Assembly: GCF_009870125.1 (NCBI RefSeq)
Contig: NC_046682.1
Location: forward strand, 682,001 to 746,000
Origin: Drosophila pseudoobscura
Taxonomy: Eukaryota > Arthropoda > Insecta > Diptera > Drosophilidae
Length of the DNA: 64,000 nt
Direction of reading: 5' to 3'
Each line of letters opens with the position of its first letter. Within the stretch, counting starts at the first letter, position 1. Positions 21,057-35,100 of this stretch are shown piece by piece. The notes below the pieces were generated by a model. It did not search any database, was not told where the DNA came from, and worked only from the letters and a program-made list of their open reading frames with translations. Position numbers and translations under genes: made by a program.

Positions 21057-22800
21057 CATATCAATAAGATTACTTCTGTGGATGCCGGAATATTTAAACA
21101 CCATCTGTAATAAACATGTGAGGCAAAAAATACCACACAACCAGAACGGACACTAATACACAGGACATACATAAGCGGACGCTAATATTAAAACAACATC
21201 AAACATACTAGCCCTATATATGTACATAGGTCAAATATTTCACCACCGTCTTGTCACATTTGGAACTTTAATCCAAGTGTCAGCATCGAGCCCATACTCT
21301 CAAACTGTGCCCAGCACTAAAACAAGGCAGAACTAAAATCTTTGGTAAGTATAAATATAAACCCATGCTGAGTTTATTTAACAATATTAATGCAACAAAA
21401 ATAATCAAATTCTTAACAGACATCAATTTATACCACAATATATAAATACGCCTTTAAATAAACAAAGCATCAAATTAACAACAAAAAAAATAATCTAAAA
21501 AAACTCTCTTCTAATAATCTAGTAGGCAACATTAACAACCTAAGATATATTGTTGCAAATGGCGAAATTTTTATATAAAAATGTATATTTTTTGAATGCT
21601 CTAGGTTGAACAAAATATAAAAATTTTAGATCAAATTTTATCAAATTTTAAGACCTATTGGACAGAACCAATTATTTTCGTTTTTTTCTAAAATACGTTG
21701 GATGTACGATATGTGTGTTTTCGAGGTGTTTGTACTTTCAAGCTTAACTGAACATTTTTTTCACAAATTTTCCAAGATTTTGATGCACCAGATAGAAGGT
21801 TATCAAAAAGAAAGATATTGTAGGTGAAATATAAATATACAAAATACACCATTCTAGAAGTAACATTTTTCCGAACTGTAATTTTTTCTGTCAGGTACAA
21901 GCAGTCGGTCATTTTGCGGGCTTATCGAGCAGCATTTTGCTTTCAAGCAACTTTTAATTAAAGATTAAAGTTTCTTATCAGGCAATAACTGCAATTCATG
22001 TACATATGTACATACATACATCGCATAAAAACGATCCCAATCCAGACATATGCACGTACACTACTGAGAGTACTTTTCCAGTACATGTTGAAAAATATGT
22101 TTGTATATATAGTATATTATGTATATTACTGAAATAAATTTTAAATTAGATAAATTTAAAGTTTGTTTATATTAATTTTCCTTACAATACAATTGGTTTA
22201 ATGTGATAACATAAAATCGAATCTTAAAAACTATTACGATCCTGTTACTAGTAAAAAGCCTAAATCTACATCATGAATGAGATGAGTCGAACATACATAT
22301 CATTAATCCGTTTTTATAAAACAATAATATTGTTTCATCATTATTAGAGGAAAAAAGTACAATTATACAGCCTCCATTAATAAATATATACAACATATAA
22401 ATGTACATACAAATATACATATACATACCTACGCTCAATCTATTATCTTTATTGAAGATAGAACAAATGTAAAGGTACTTAGCGGGGTCGAATATGTCGA
22501 AGTCCGACTATTGTGAGATAATAGAAAGTACTCGTTTTCAGCCTGAGCTGATGATAAAGAATTTTTCTGTGCATGAGAGCTATGTATGTATGTAGCTACA
22601 TGAGACTGCTCGGGAAGGCAGGGGAGAATTACCCACAGAGATTACACAGAGAGCCCTCCAACAGTGCTCATCTTTCCTTTCTCTGTATGTACAAATGTAC
22701 ATATGTAAATATGTACATGCTATTCACTAAGCCTACTCATGTGAGCGTACGTGCATTATGTACATATGTAGCTCTCCGGATGTGTGAGCTCTCGATTTAG
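21057..22800. other. Intergenic region upstream of apolpp
   Basis: AT-rich. No host gene, RNA gene or clear transposon recognised. It contains ACATATGTATGT-type palindromes near 22690-22770, close to the presumed apolpp promoter. It may hold regulatory sequence of apolpp, which is fat-body expressed in flies, but I cannot point to specific sites. Confidence 0.4.
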
Positions 22801-22805
22801 TGAGG

Positions 22806-22855
22806 TATTTAAAGTGAGTGTTGTCAAGAAATCCGGCTTAATTCGAAGTCAGTCG
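22806..22855 (+). promoter_or_regulatory. Candidate apolpp core promoter
   Basis: A TATA-like TATTTAAAG at 22806-22814 is followed by an initiator-like TCAGTC at 22849-22854, about 275 bases upstream of the apolpp start codon. The spacing, about 45 bases from the TATA-like box to the initiator A, is longer than the usual 30, so only one of the two elements may be real. Confidence 0.3.
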
Positions 22856-23125
22856 CCATCGGATCCGTATCGAAATCATTACGGTCGTGTCTACATGTGT
22901 TTATCAATTTAGAAAGAAAGTGCAAATTTTATTGGTGTTTAAGGTATTAAAGTGAGATTGTCAGCTCGAGCTGATTAAAATATTCTCGTATTGTGCTCTT
23001 ATAAAAAAAGACAGTTACAAAAAATTGACAATTCGTATTATATAGTTTCGTCTCCACAATCGTATGTCAATTGTGCTCAGAGAAATTTCCACTTACTCTA
23101 GGAAAACCCTAAGGGGATCCGCACG

Positions 23126-26100
23126 ATGGCCAGGACAACATATTTCTGGCGTTTCATCGCACTCCTTTTGGCTTTAATATTAACGGTAGCGGCAAAAGAT
23201 GGTAAGTAACCTCAGGAAACCCTGAATCATGATGCAATTATACATGGTGGTCTCGTCGGCAAAATTCAGTCCCTTAACGTATGCTAGCAATAAGTGCGAG
23301 TGAAAGGCACATAGTATAGTGAGTGTGAGTGAGACGGCATATGTTGATGTTGATTAACCCTTAACAGGCCCGTGGGGCTTAAAATTTCCTACTATAATAC
23401 AAAGAGGTGAAGTTTTTTTTATAGTTTTATTTTTAACAATTTTGAATTTGCAAGCCAAGGTTATTAATTCTAAAATAAATTCTAATTTTAAAATAAAATG
23501 ATTTAATTACTATGTCAATATTTACATTTTGTGCAGCCATTAATAATTTTGCCTTGACATTTGTGGTTAAATTAAAATGTTCTTTAACGTAATGTATAAA
23601 TATTAATTCTAATTCTTTGATTTTATGTTTAAATTCTTCCGACGGTTTTATTAGTCCGCCATGCGAAACCTCATCCACGTAGGTGAATGTCGAACTTTTT
23701 GAAAACTCATAAGAAAGTCACAACTTTTTAATAACAAAACCTGCTAGGTATTCGATGCATCCTCCGTCAACTCATCCATCTGGTTATCTGTAGGTATGTT
23801 GTTGGCGATTTTGAATTCAACATTTTCAGGCTCATTTTCCTTATTTTCCGTACTTTGAGAATTAAGATCTAAGTTTAACCAACTATCGTAATTGTCATTT
23901 TCAACATTTCCATTATTTGATAGCATTTCTGTATTTTTGGCTGAATAAAAAATAAGGATTATTAATAAATGATAATAATTAAAGAAAAACATAAAGCACA
24001 GAACATAACTACCAACAATCACGATCAAAACTTTTCTGAAACATAAAGCTAAACATTTGACAATTATTATTATTAAAATGAATTATTTGTTGATTGTTTG
24101 AATTTTGTCATACCTGTTATATATTTTCTTAATCTATACTTAAATTGAAGTGGCGTCGGATGGTCAAACTGTCCACCCCTCGATCGCATGGCACCAAAAA
24201 AATGTTCCACAATGTCTTGGTTAAGACGACTTGTTATTATAAATTCCATTTTATATTTTTCATGGATATAGCTATATAGTCCATTAAGGGATGCGTTATT
24301 TACAAGTATACCTTTTTGGAAAGGGAGCCTATTGGACTTGCCACATATCTCAGAAATTTTTTTCAAAATGTCTTGTTGGATTCAAGTTGTTTTCCATAAG
24401 CCTGAGCTGATGCAATGGAACTTGACGTGGACAGTTTTGAATTAAAAGCGTCGAATTAAGAATTTTAAAGAGATCCGCATTCTCGACATTATACCCCAAC
24501 GAATAGCAGGGTCTGATAGAGCTGGCGGTTGTATTCGAAAACAACTGCATTGCCAATTTTACCTTTTGTTTAGCAAGCGATCGAACATTGATGTGATTTT
24601 CGGTAATCTTAAACAATATTACCTCATCTGACTTAGCACAGTGACTGATTGTCTGTTGGATTGTCGTCTTAGTTAATTTTTTCCCGTTAATGACTAATCC
24701 GGAATCCACATAGTGGTTACGGACCAACTTAATCAGATGTGGTGTATCTGAAAAAACAAAAATGTTTAGTTCCTCGTCCGATGGATGGCTAAACCAGGTT
24801 TCTGCTAAAAAAAAAAAAAAAAAATTAAACTAAAATCACTTTTTTTATATTTCTTGTAACACACTTACTTTCTGATATACCAAGCTCTCTCCATAGTCTT
24901 TGGTTTCCAGGACCCAAATCAGAGACAATTGCCACAACAGGATATCCTCTTTGGTGTAGTTTTTTCATAATGGTATACAGAGTATCCGAGTCCATTCGTA
25001 CTCAAAAGCAGCAGTAACCTTCATTTCGTCGAAAGCCAAGACGTAAAGCTCGTCGGCCTCAACCATTTTTTTGTCGTTTTCCACCACTCTTTAATATTTT
25101 GATTTGATTATCCGTAAATTTTTCATTAAGAGACTTTTCTAATTGGCGCGAGTCCTCAAGCTGTTGGCTTATGCGATGCATTTCCACCTTCATAGCAGAA
25201 ATATTTTACCTCAGGCACTCATTTTTCTTGAACATTGCATGATTTATCATTTCGTCCCTACAGAGAAGTTGCATTATTATTTACATTTATTTATATATTT
25301 TTACACGGTAAACTTACTCTGTTTGCGTGCTCGCATTGACGAAACCTTCCTTTAAACTTTCTTCCTCTATTTCCGGAACGGCGTCATCAATCAATCTTCT
25401 CCTTTTATAAGTCTGCCCTTTGTTTGGTGCAGACTTCCACTGGGAAGTTTTGAAGTGACTATCGCAAATTTTAAAATTAGCGCCAAGGCTGCACCCGAGG
25501 CTTTGCTCTCACAACTTCCGCTTCACTGCACATTTCGGCTTTGCTCCCACAACTTCCGCTTCACTGCACATTTCGGAACATGAATAAATTTTACTCCCGG
25601 AACATGAATATATACATATACTTTATGGGGTCAAAAAAACTTCCTTCTGGGTATTAAAATCGTCTAAGCTTAGGAAATAGCCCGTTTTTTCCAAATAAAT
25701 TAGCTCCATCAGTGTAGTTGCTGTTATTTTCTCAAAAGATGATATTAAACAGTAGGTTGGAATTATAACCTATCGGAATTATGTATGTATGATAGCCAAA
25801 TACTAAGTGACTCTTTCCTAGAGGGTCTATAGGCGCCTTAACTAGAGAGGGTAGGGTAATGTGAATCGTCAAACAAATAACGGACATTTTACGGGGTAAA
25901 TACAACAAATTTATGTGATGACCTAAAGGTCTACTCTTATAGTCTCTAATATTTTATAGATGATAGATAATGGCAAGTGACGTATATTCTTTGCGAAATT
26001 TGTCCTTGATATTTACATAACTAATGAAACCCATGTATGCTTAAAATTACAGGTAACGGTTGCAAAAAAGGATGCCCAAAATGTAAGCAGTTTTCTTTAG

Positions 26101-29100
26101 AATTGGAAATATATATTTAACTGTTTTCTTGATCATTTTTTATAGCTGACAGTGGCCTGTTGAAGTATATACCCGGCAATTACTATGAATATGCTTTCGA
26201 TAGCATTTTAACGATTGGATTAAGTTCCGGTGCTGTTAGTGAAGCCGATGACACCAGCCTCAAGGTGACAGGTTCGGCTAAAGTATTCGCTGAGGGAAAC
26301 TGTGGGTACACGCTGCAGGTGGGCTCTGTGAAAGTTACCAACACCAAGGAGTCTGTGGAAAAAAAAATTCTGAATAACATTCAAAAGCCAGTTCACTTCA
26401 CCCTCGTTAGTGGCCAGCTGGAACCGGAAATTTGTTCAGACTCCAATGACGCAGCTTACTCTCTGAACATTAAGCGAGCCATTATTTCACTACTGCAATC
26501 GGGAACCGATTCAGATCATGAAATTGATGTATTTGGCCAGTGCAAAACGCACACATCTTCTTCCAAAGCCGGTAATGCGGAAGTTATCACAAAGGTGCGC
26601 AATCTGAACAACTGCGCCTACCGTGAGCAGATAAATAGCGGACTGGTCTCGGGAGTTGTCAATGAGAAAGCTGGCATCACATCCAGCTTGCTTCTGGAGG
26701 CAAATTACATTAAGGAATTGAAGATTGGAGGAGGCGTTATAGAAAATGTACAACTGGTTGAGACATATAGATTTATTGGCTCTGCCAGAGGAAACTCTGA
26801 AATCAGTGCCAAGGCTATCACCAGCCTTAAACTGAAAAATCCTGCAGGTACAAAGGCTAATGCACCGGCGACAGGGGCCACTGCCAGAAGCTTACTATTC
26901 CAAAAACCCGAAACATATACATCCAAGAACATTAACTCTCTAAAAACTATACTATCTGATCTTGTCGACTCAACCACCGAATATGTGAAAAAGGACAGTG
27001 CCAAAAAGTTTGTTGAGTTTATTCGATTGCTCCGACAATCGGACAGTGACACCCTGCTAGAGCTTGGCGCATTTCCCCACCCAAACAAGGTATTGGCTCG
27101 CAAGGTTTACCTAGATGGACTTTTCCGCACAAATACCGCCGAGTCAGCTGTGGCGATTCTTAAACAGCTCTCAAAATTGGGTGATAAGGAGCAAGTTATA
27201 GCTATACTATCACTAAACTTAGTGGAGTCTGTTGACAAAAATACGCTTAATCAAGCTGCTTCTCAATTGTCACCCAGTGCGCATAAGGAGCTGTACCTAT
27301 CAGTTGGTAGTTTGGTTGCTAAATACTGTGCCCAACATGGCTGCCAGGCAGGAGAAATTGACCTTATATCCAAAAAGTTTACCGATAGTCTTAAGCAGTG
27401 CAAGCCAAACACCAAAAAGGAAGAGGAACGCATTGTATACATTTTAAAAGGCATTGGTAATGCGCAAGCCTTGGCCGGCACTACTGCGGCCGCTCTAAGT
27501 GAGTGCGCCTCTACAGGGCGATCGAACCGTATTCGTGTTGCAGCTTTGCAAGCCTTTTCAGCAGTCACCTGCGACCCGACGCTTCAAAAAAAATCCTTGG
27601 AACTACTAAAAGACCACAATGAGGATTCAGAGCTGCGCATTGAAGCCTACCTGTCAGCAATATCGTGCCCTAATGCTGAAGTAGCTAACGAAGTATCGCA
27701 AGTTGTGAACTCCGAAAATGTGTATCAAGTCGGTGGCTTTATTTCATCCAGTTTAAAGGCGATTCGAGATTCCACAGATCCCACACGGGAGCAACAAAAA
27801 TACCATTTGGCCAACATTCGTGTGACTAAGAAATTTCCGAGGAACTACAGGCGATACAGTTTTAACAATGAGCTTTCCTACAAACTGGATGCACTAGGCT
27901 TGAGCGCTAGTTCAGACTACAAGCTAATATATTCCCAGAATGGATTCCTTCCTCGCTCATCCCGCATAAATGTAACCACTGAAATCTTTGGAACCAGTTT
28001 CAACGTGTTCGAGGCGAGCGTGCGCCAAGAAAATTTAGAAAACATTTTGGAGTACTATTTAGGACCCAAGGGTTTGCTTAACAAAGACTTTGACGAAATT
28101 GTAAAGCTCATTGAAGTTACCGGAGCTGGAGCAGGAGCTGGAGCTGGTGGTCGTGCCAGGCGCTCAATTGCCGATGATGCTGCTAAGACTTCGAAAAAAT
28201 ATAAAACATATGGCAGTAAAAATAAGCAAGATCTTAATTTAGATTTATCACTGAAACTTTTCGGATCGGAGCTGGCGTTCCTAAGTTTAGGCGACAACAT
28301 GCCAAGTACAATGGATGATATCATAAGGCACTTCTCTGAGGCATTTGATAAGGCCAAGAATGACTTATCTTCCTTCGAAAAACAATTTGCTAGTCACCAC
28401 CTATTCCTCGATACAGAGTTTTCGTACCCAACCGGCGTAGGCGTGCCTCTTGAACTTACAGCTCAAGGTTTCGCTGCTAACAAAATTGACTTCGCCGTCA
28501 ATATTGATGTAAATGCAATTTTGGAGCAAAACTGGCAGAGAGTCAAATACCGTCTGAAATTTGTACCAAGTATTGATGTTAATGTGAATGTTCAAATAGG
28601 GTTCAATGCGCAAGTACTATCCACTGGACTTCGCGTTGCGTCTACAGCACACTCAGCTACTGGAAATGATGTTACAGTAGCCCTTATTAACGACGGCGAG
28701 GGTTTTAATGTTGATGTTGAGCTGCCAAGGGAGAAACTAGAAATAATTGATGTCAAAATAAACACTGAATTCTTTGTAGCAGAACAAGACAAGCAAAAGT
28801 CAGTGGCATTGAAGGCTACCAAAACAAATAAGAACTCACAGCCCAGTGAACTATGCTTTAATCAATTGGAAATCGTTGGCTTTAATGTGTGCATCGAAAG
28901 CTCCACTAGCCTCAGCGAAATCCAAGCTGGATCCTCTAGCCGTTCCGGAAGGGGTCAGACCTTAATTGACCAATTCTATTTATCACGACCGTTTAGTTTC
29001 GGAATCTATTTAACGACAGAGCGGAAATTTAATTTTAAGGGTTTGCACTCAGTACAGCCATCCGGTAGCCAGCAGTGGAAACTGGACTACAGCACTCCAG

Positions 29101-32100
29101 GCTCCAAAGTTTCCCACGATACCAGCGTATCCTTCGAGCTTGGATCGAAGCCACGCATATATGGGCGGTTATCTTTTGATAATTCTCAATACCACTTTGG
29201 AATAGAAACAGGAATAACCAATGACAATAAAGAATTGGTGGTCTACGGACAGTACGAGCAGGATAAGGACATAAAAAAAAGTAAAATCGGGTTTAGCAAG
29301 AGCGGAAACGAATACAAGCCTTTGATTGAAATACAAGACAAGAATGGCGTCACGAACAGCATTAACGGATACCAGGCAGAGGGAAAAATTGTCGTTCAAA
29401 AAACCAGTGACAAACAAGCTCGGTATAACTTTGAAAACTTCCAAGTATCAAATACAAATAACGAACGCATCATTCTAAACGGCTGGACTGATGTCGGCCC
29501 AAGCTCAGTTAATGGAGAACTTCACATCGCTTCCGCACAACAGTCATACCTAGTAAAGGGTAATTTCAAACTGGAAAATGGTTTGTATGCTGCGGGACTT
29601 TTCGTAAACGATGAACACTCTCCTGAAAATGTATTTGGTAGCTCCGCACAATTGACAGTAAAGGATCATTCTTATGCCCTTACAGTAACTGGCAAAGCCG
29701 CAGCGTGGAGCATTGATAGTGATACCGGTTTTGAGTTCGAAAAAGTTGACAACTCTAATTCCGTACGAACTGGTACATTTTCGCAGAATCTATTAGTTCA
29801 GCACAAAAATAAGCCAGTGAGTTCACTGAGCGTAAAGTCCACTTTTGACGTGAATAAATTTGATTTCGCTGCAGAAGTCACCGGTGACCAAAAGGTAGGA
29901 TCGGTGACCATCAAATATCAGAGCAACCAGCGATCGGTTAACGATTACGCCCTGGAGGTAAATGGAAAGCTGAACAAGCACTCCGTTGATCTTTTATCGA
30001 AGTGCGATTTGAACGGAAACCATTATATTGTGGACAATATTATTACTACTAGTTGGGGTACTTCTCTGACTGCGAAGGGTGAACTAGGCCAACGCTACAC
30101 TCCCCAAGATATTCGCATCGATCTTCAAGGTAACGTTCAATTCAGTGGAAAGGACAAGCCGACTCAATGGACACTCAAGGTAATCGGTACGCCAGATAAA
30201 ACAAACAGCGAGTTCCGGGTTAGTCGAGAAGCCGCAGAGCTCCTCAAATTGACCTCTGAGTCCCAACATCCTCAGGACAAAGTATCTGCAGCAAAGGTCA
30301 ATCTTATTGTAAGGAATCTCTTGACCGCCAAAAGCGAGTTTAAGATAGCCAAAAATGGCAAGGGGGAGCTATCAGCCACTATTGAGTCCCAAAAAAGTGA
30401 ACCCAAGCACAAACTGGAGCTAGAGTCCAAGTTCCATATACAAGCTCCTAAGTACGATATCGACACTAGCTTTACACTCGATGGAGACAAGAAAGTACAC
30501 TTCAAATCGGAAAATAACCTGGATAAGGTAAAGTTCTCCACTAAAAATTCTGCGGAAGCGAGCGACAAGAAACTCGTCTTTGAGGCCAATGGAAATCTGA
30601 AGGGTGACTGGCGAACAAATGGTGAAGTTCAAGGTACCTTTGCCTTGACTACTCCCGATGGTCGAGTTGTCGACGGTAGCATCCATCGTAAAGTGACCGC
30701 CAACGTTAAGACAGGAATAACCCAAGGAACCATGGACGCCCAGATTAATGACCAGCCGTCTGGCAGCAGTAATAAACGTTCGGTGACACTAAAGGGAAAG
30801 CTGGATCGACTGAACATCCGGACTAAAGAATTTTCTGCTAATAGCCAAATTGCTTACACATCGTTGGATGGACAAAAGTCGGAACTGAGCTATAAGATCA
30901 AGCAACAACCCAAGGGCGATGGCAAGAGCTTTGACCTAATTATTTCTGCAAACGGTAATCCACTCAGCCAACCCATAGAGATCTCTGTTGTTGCGGATGA
31001 GTACAGTACTCAGCACGCTACTGGACGCATTGATGGTAAATATGGCGAGCTTCTGTCGGCTAATCTGAACGGTAATTATAATTGTGCACAGAACAATGTA
31101 CCAGCCACATATGAGTTCCAGGCTAACATTCAAGTACCAAAATCCAACCTGAAGTCAGTGACCATTAACAGCCACGGAAGGCTGTTAAGGCCAGCAGCCA
31201 CTAATGGTCCCTTCAATGTTGAGTTCTTCGTAGATGCGAAGACGGGTGACGGACAATTCGCTCGAGTCAACAGCGACTGGAAGGGCACCCCACAAGAAGG
31301 AAGTTACGACTTCGAGGCACAAAGTAACAACATGGCCTCGCCCCTAAAATTGAATGGTAACTACCATCGTGAACAATCTGGCAGCTTGAAGGATAGCGAT
31401 GCAAGCGGCAAGCAAAAGTACGGATTCAATGCACTATATGGAGACAAGTACTTAAAAACCGATGCTGCCCTTACCTACAACTCTGAGACAGCAACGCTAG
31501 CTTATACGTTAGATTCGAGTTACGAAGCTGCTAAGAACATCGAAATAAACATACGTAGTCAGAAGTCTGTAGAGGATTCCTACGTTGTGGCCGTGCAAGC
31601 AAAGCAGGCAGAGAAATCCTATGGATTAGACATGAAATTATATCGGTCGGCGCACAAGAAAGGAGTTGATATTCGTGTTGACTTGTCGAATGGGCCGCCC
31701 ATTATTCTAACAAGCATAGTGGAAGTTTTGGGCGAGCGAAAGGGAAAAGTGAGTCTGGAAATAGAAAACTTAGTCGATCTAGACTTTAAATTAAACAGCG
31801 AAGCTTCATACGTTAGCGTCGACGACTTTTATATTGTTGGGAGCTGGAGGTCCAAGAAGTTAAAACTTGACGACTACGAATTGGATGTACGAGCCCAGGG
31901 GAAAAGCATTAAAGCACAACTGAAAAATATACAAGGACTGGTATTTTTAGGCACAGCCACCTATGCCCTTAAAAAGGAACAGAGCAAGGCCATCATTGAG
32001 GGCCAAGGCCAGGTTCAGTATCAAGGAAAATCACATTCTGGAAATTTCAAGCTGACCCGCCAGCACTTTGACTTAAACAATGATAAGGAAATTGGGTTTT

Positions 32101-35100
32101 CTTACACCTTCAATGGTAATTTTGGACCCAAAAATGGCGTGTCTACGCTGAAGATAACCAACAAGGAATTTAACACAAAGTTCTCTCTATGCGAGGAAAA
32201 GAAACAGTGCGCAAATGTTCAACTTCAGTCTATTGTAAACATAGAGGATCAGCAAGTGGATTCTGTACAACACTCCACCCTTGTTCTGGTTGATCTACGT
32301 GAGTTGGGCTACCCATATGAGTTTGAGTTAAAGTCACAAAACACACGGCAAGGATTCAAGTACCAATATCATCTAGACAGTTTTATTATTTCGGGAAATA
32401 ATCTGAAGTACCAACTAACCGCAAACGTCCAACCCACATCGTCCACCGTCAAGCTATCACTTCCCAAGCGCCAGATATTGCTTGAAACCTTACGAAAAAT
32501 TCCTGAAGGTAGCATTTTTGGTCATTACGAACAATCGGCAGCATTCTACATCGATAAGCTGCAACGTCCCGAGGAAGTTGTTCGAGTTTCAGCTATTCTA
32601 GACATATCGGGGGTCGAGCACGTCGCCCTTAATGCCAAGGGTCAGCTTCAAGTTGAACATCCCACTATTCGTCCACTCAGTATATCGGGACACGCTGATG
32701 CTAATCGCGAGCAGCAAATAGCTAATGGCGAACTCATATTTGATATCTTCCACTTGCCAGAACAAAAGATCATTGTATCCAGTGTCATAAAGAATACTCG
32801 AGCGCAACAAGGTTTCAACATTACAACCACACAACAGGTTAAGTCCAATGGACTGAAGTTCCAGTATGACCTAAATGGTCACACTGCCGTCAACACCGAG
32901 GCCCAAGAGTTTAGTTTTGGAGTAGACCTTCAAAGCGGCAACGGTGATGTAAAGGCGGGGGCATATGCATTTGCCAATAAAGAAAAACTAGAGATATCTT
33001 TGGACGCATTAAACGAGCAAATTCTTCGAATCGTTGGCGACTTCAACAAGCAAAAACGTACTGCCAAATTCAACTCTAAGCTTCAAGTTTTTGATAAAGT
33101 ACCAATTGAAATTGTAAGCGAGCTCCAGCCTACGTTTGCTAAAGTTTCTCTGAAAAGCCAAGATCTAATTGATGCAAATACAGAAATAAAATTGGGAAAG
33201 GAGCTTAAATTCGATATTTCTGGTCGTGGAAAACCGCTTTTTAATGGACGAGTAGCTTTAGACGCTTCAAACTTCCTTCAAACCACTTACAAGTCCAATG
33301 ATGATGATGTGAAAGCCTTTTTGGTAAGAACCTGTTTATTTATGCATACGAATATATTTATATTTTATAATGAATAATTATTCAATACAGCTGATTGTTG
33401 AAGCGGAAGTAAAAAAGCACACAAAAGATATTACGGAAAAGCTAAAGCAGCGCTTCGAAAAATTAAGACAAGAATCGGAACAGATTGTAAAAATTGCGAA
33501 GGAAGCGCATCCAGATTTCTCGAAACTGAAGACTAAAATTGACGACAATCTAAAAGCAATTATTCAAGAGCTGGAAACCGATCCCTCCTTAGCACCTATC
33601 ATAGATGGCATGTAAGTTCTATACAGAACAAGCGCCTGATAAAAGTAATTAATTATTGCAATTTTTTCCAGCCGCACCATATTTAAAAAAATCGCGACCA
33701 TTACTGATGAGTTGGCCAAGACAACATCAGAGTTGTACGAGAAGGTTCAGAAGTCATTAACTGAGATTTATGAAAAGTTGCAGGCTCTTTGGAATGACTC
33801 ACTTTCGAAAGCTTGGGAAGACTTTTTAGTAACTGCCACTGAATTGATTGGTCAATTGCGAGTTGAGATAATCAATGTTTACACGAAAGCATTCCAGGAT
33901 CTTCTGGATCTCCTTGAAAAGTATGGACCAGCCCTGAAAAATTATGGCAAAGCTGTCTCCGAATTCCTGAAACCAATCAACGAGGCAGCTCAAGAATTAA
34001 CCAAGGTGCTCGTGCATGCGACCGAAGAAATCATTGAAGAACTTAAACAGTATGCTTCGAAACTTCCCACGTTCGAAAGCATACGCACCGAGTTCAGTGA
34101 AAAAATCAAAACTTTGAAACTGGTCGAAAAGACTTTGGAGCTCGTTAACAATCTGTTTGATCAGTTGCACATCTTACCACAAACACAAGAAACTTCAGAA
34201 TTTTTGCAGAAGTTGCACGATTATTTGGAGGCGAAACTAAAACAAAAATCTGTTAATGATGAAAAGTTGCTAGATGAACTAAGCAAACTTTTAATTAAAG
34301 CCATCCGCTCAATTTGGGCCTCGATCGAAAGCAGCGCTCCAGGTGCTGCCGCTCCAGTGGTTGATGTGCAGACATGGTTTGCTTCACTTCCTCACTCCGT
34401 AGACACGCTATTTAAGCTTCCAGCCTTACTCTCATTCCGCTCCAGTTCCATAAACTATTTACTAAATGAAAACTGGGAACATGTATTTACAAAAGACTTA
34501 CTAAAATCATGGGTCTTCTTCAATGACTTTGAATTACGTGGCCATGTCGTGGATGGGCAGCACTTGTTTACCTTCGATGGACAACATTATATGTACCCTG
34601 GTAACTGCAAATATATATTGGCTCAGGACAGTGTGGACAATAATTTCACCGTCATTGGCCAGCTTACGAATGGAAAACTTAAGGGTATAACAGTTGTTGA
34701 TCGGGATGGAAACTATATCGAAGTCGCTGATACTGTTGCCCTAAAGGTAAATGGTAAGGCAGTAGAATACCCGCAACATTTTCCCGGAATTCACGTATGG
34801 CGCCGATTCTATACTATACACCTATATTCTGAATATGGCGTCAACGTTGTGTGCACTACTGACCTAAAGGTTTGCCACGTTAACGTGAACGGTTTCTATA
34901 CAGGAAAAACACGAGGTCTGCTTGGCAATGGGAACGCTGAGCCATACGATGACTACCTGCAAGTTGATGGTACCCTAGCAGCCAACTCCGCTCTGTTGGG
35001 CAACGATTATGGCGTTGGAAAATGTGCAGCTGTTGCATTCAACAATGAACAAATAGATAGCCAAAGACGTGATGAAATATGTGATGAGATATTCGGAATA

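Noticed and set aside
20804..21172. Minus-strand 122-codon frame downstream of CR1 copy 1
   Set aside because: It overlaps the 3' region shared by both CR1 copies and is not conserved as a frame in the second copy beyond the shared bases.
30272..30817. Minus-strand frames of about 60-105 codons within apolpp exon 3
   Set aside because: They are shadows of the long coding exon, with no start context or motif.
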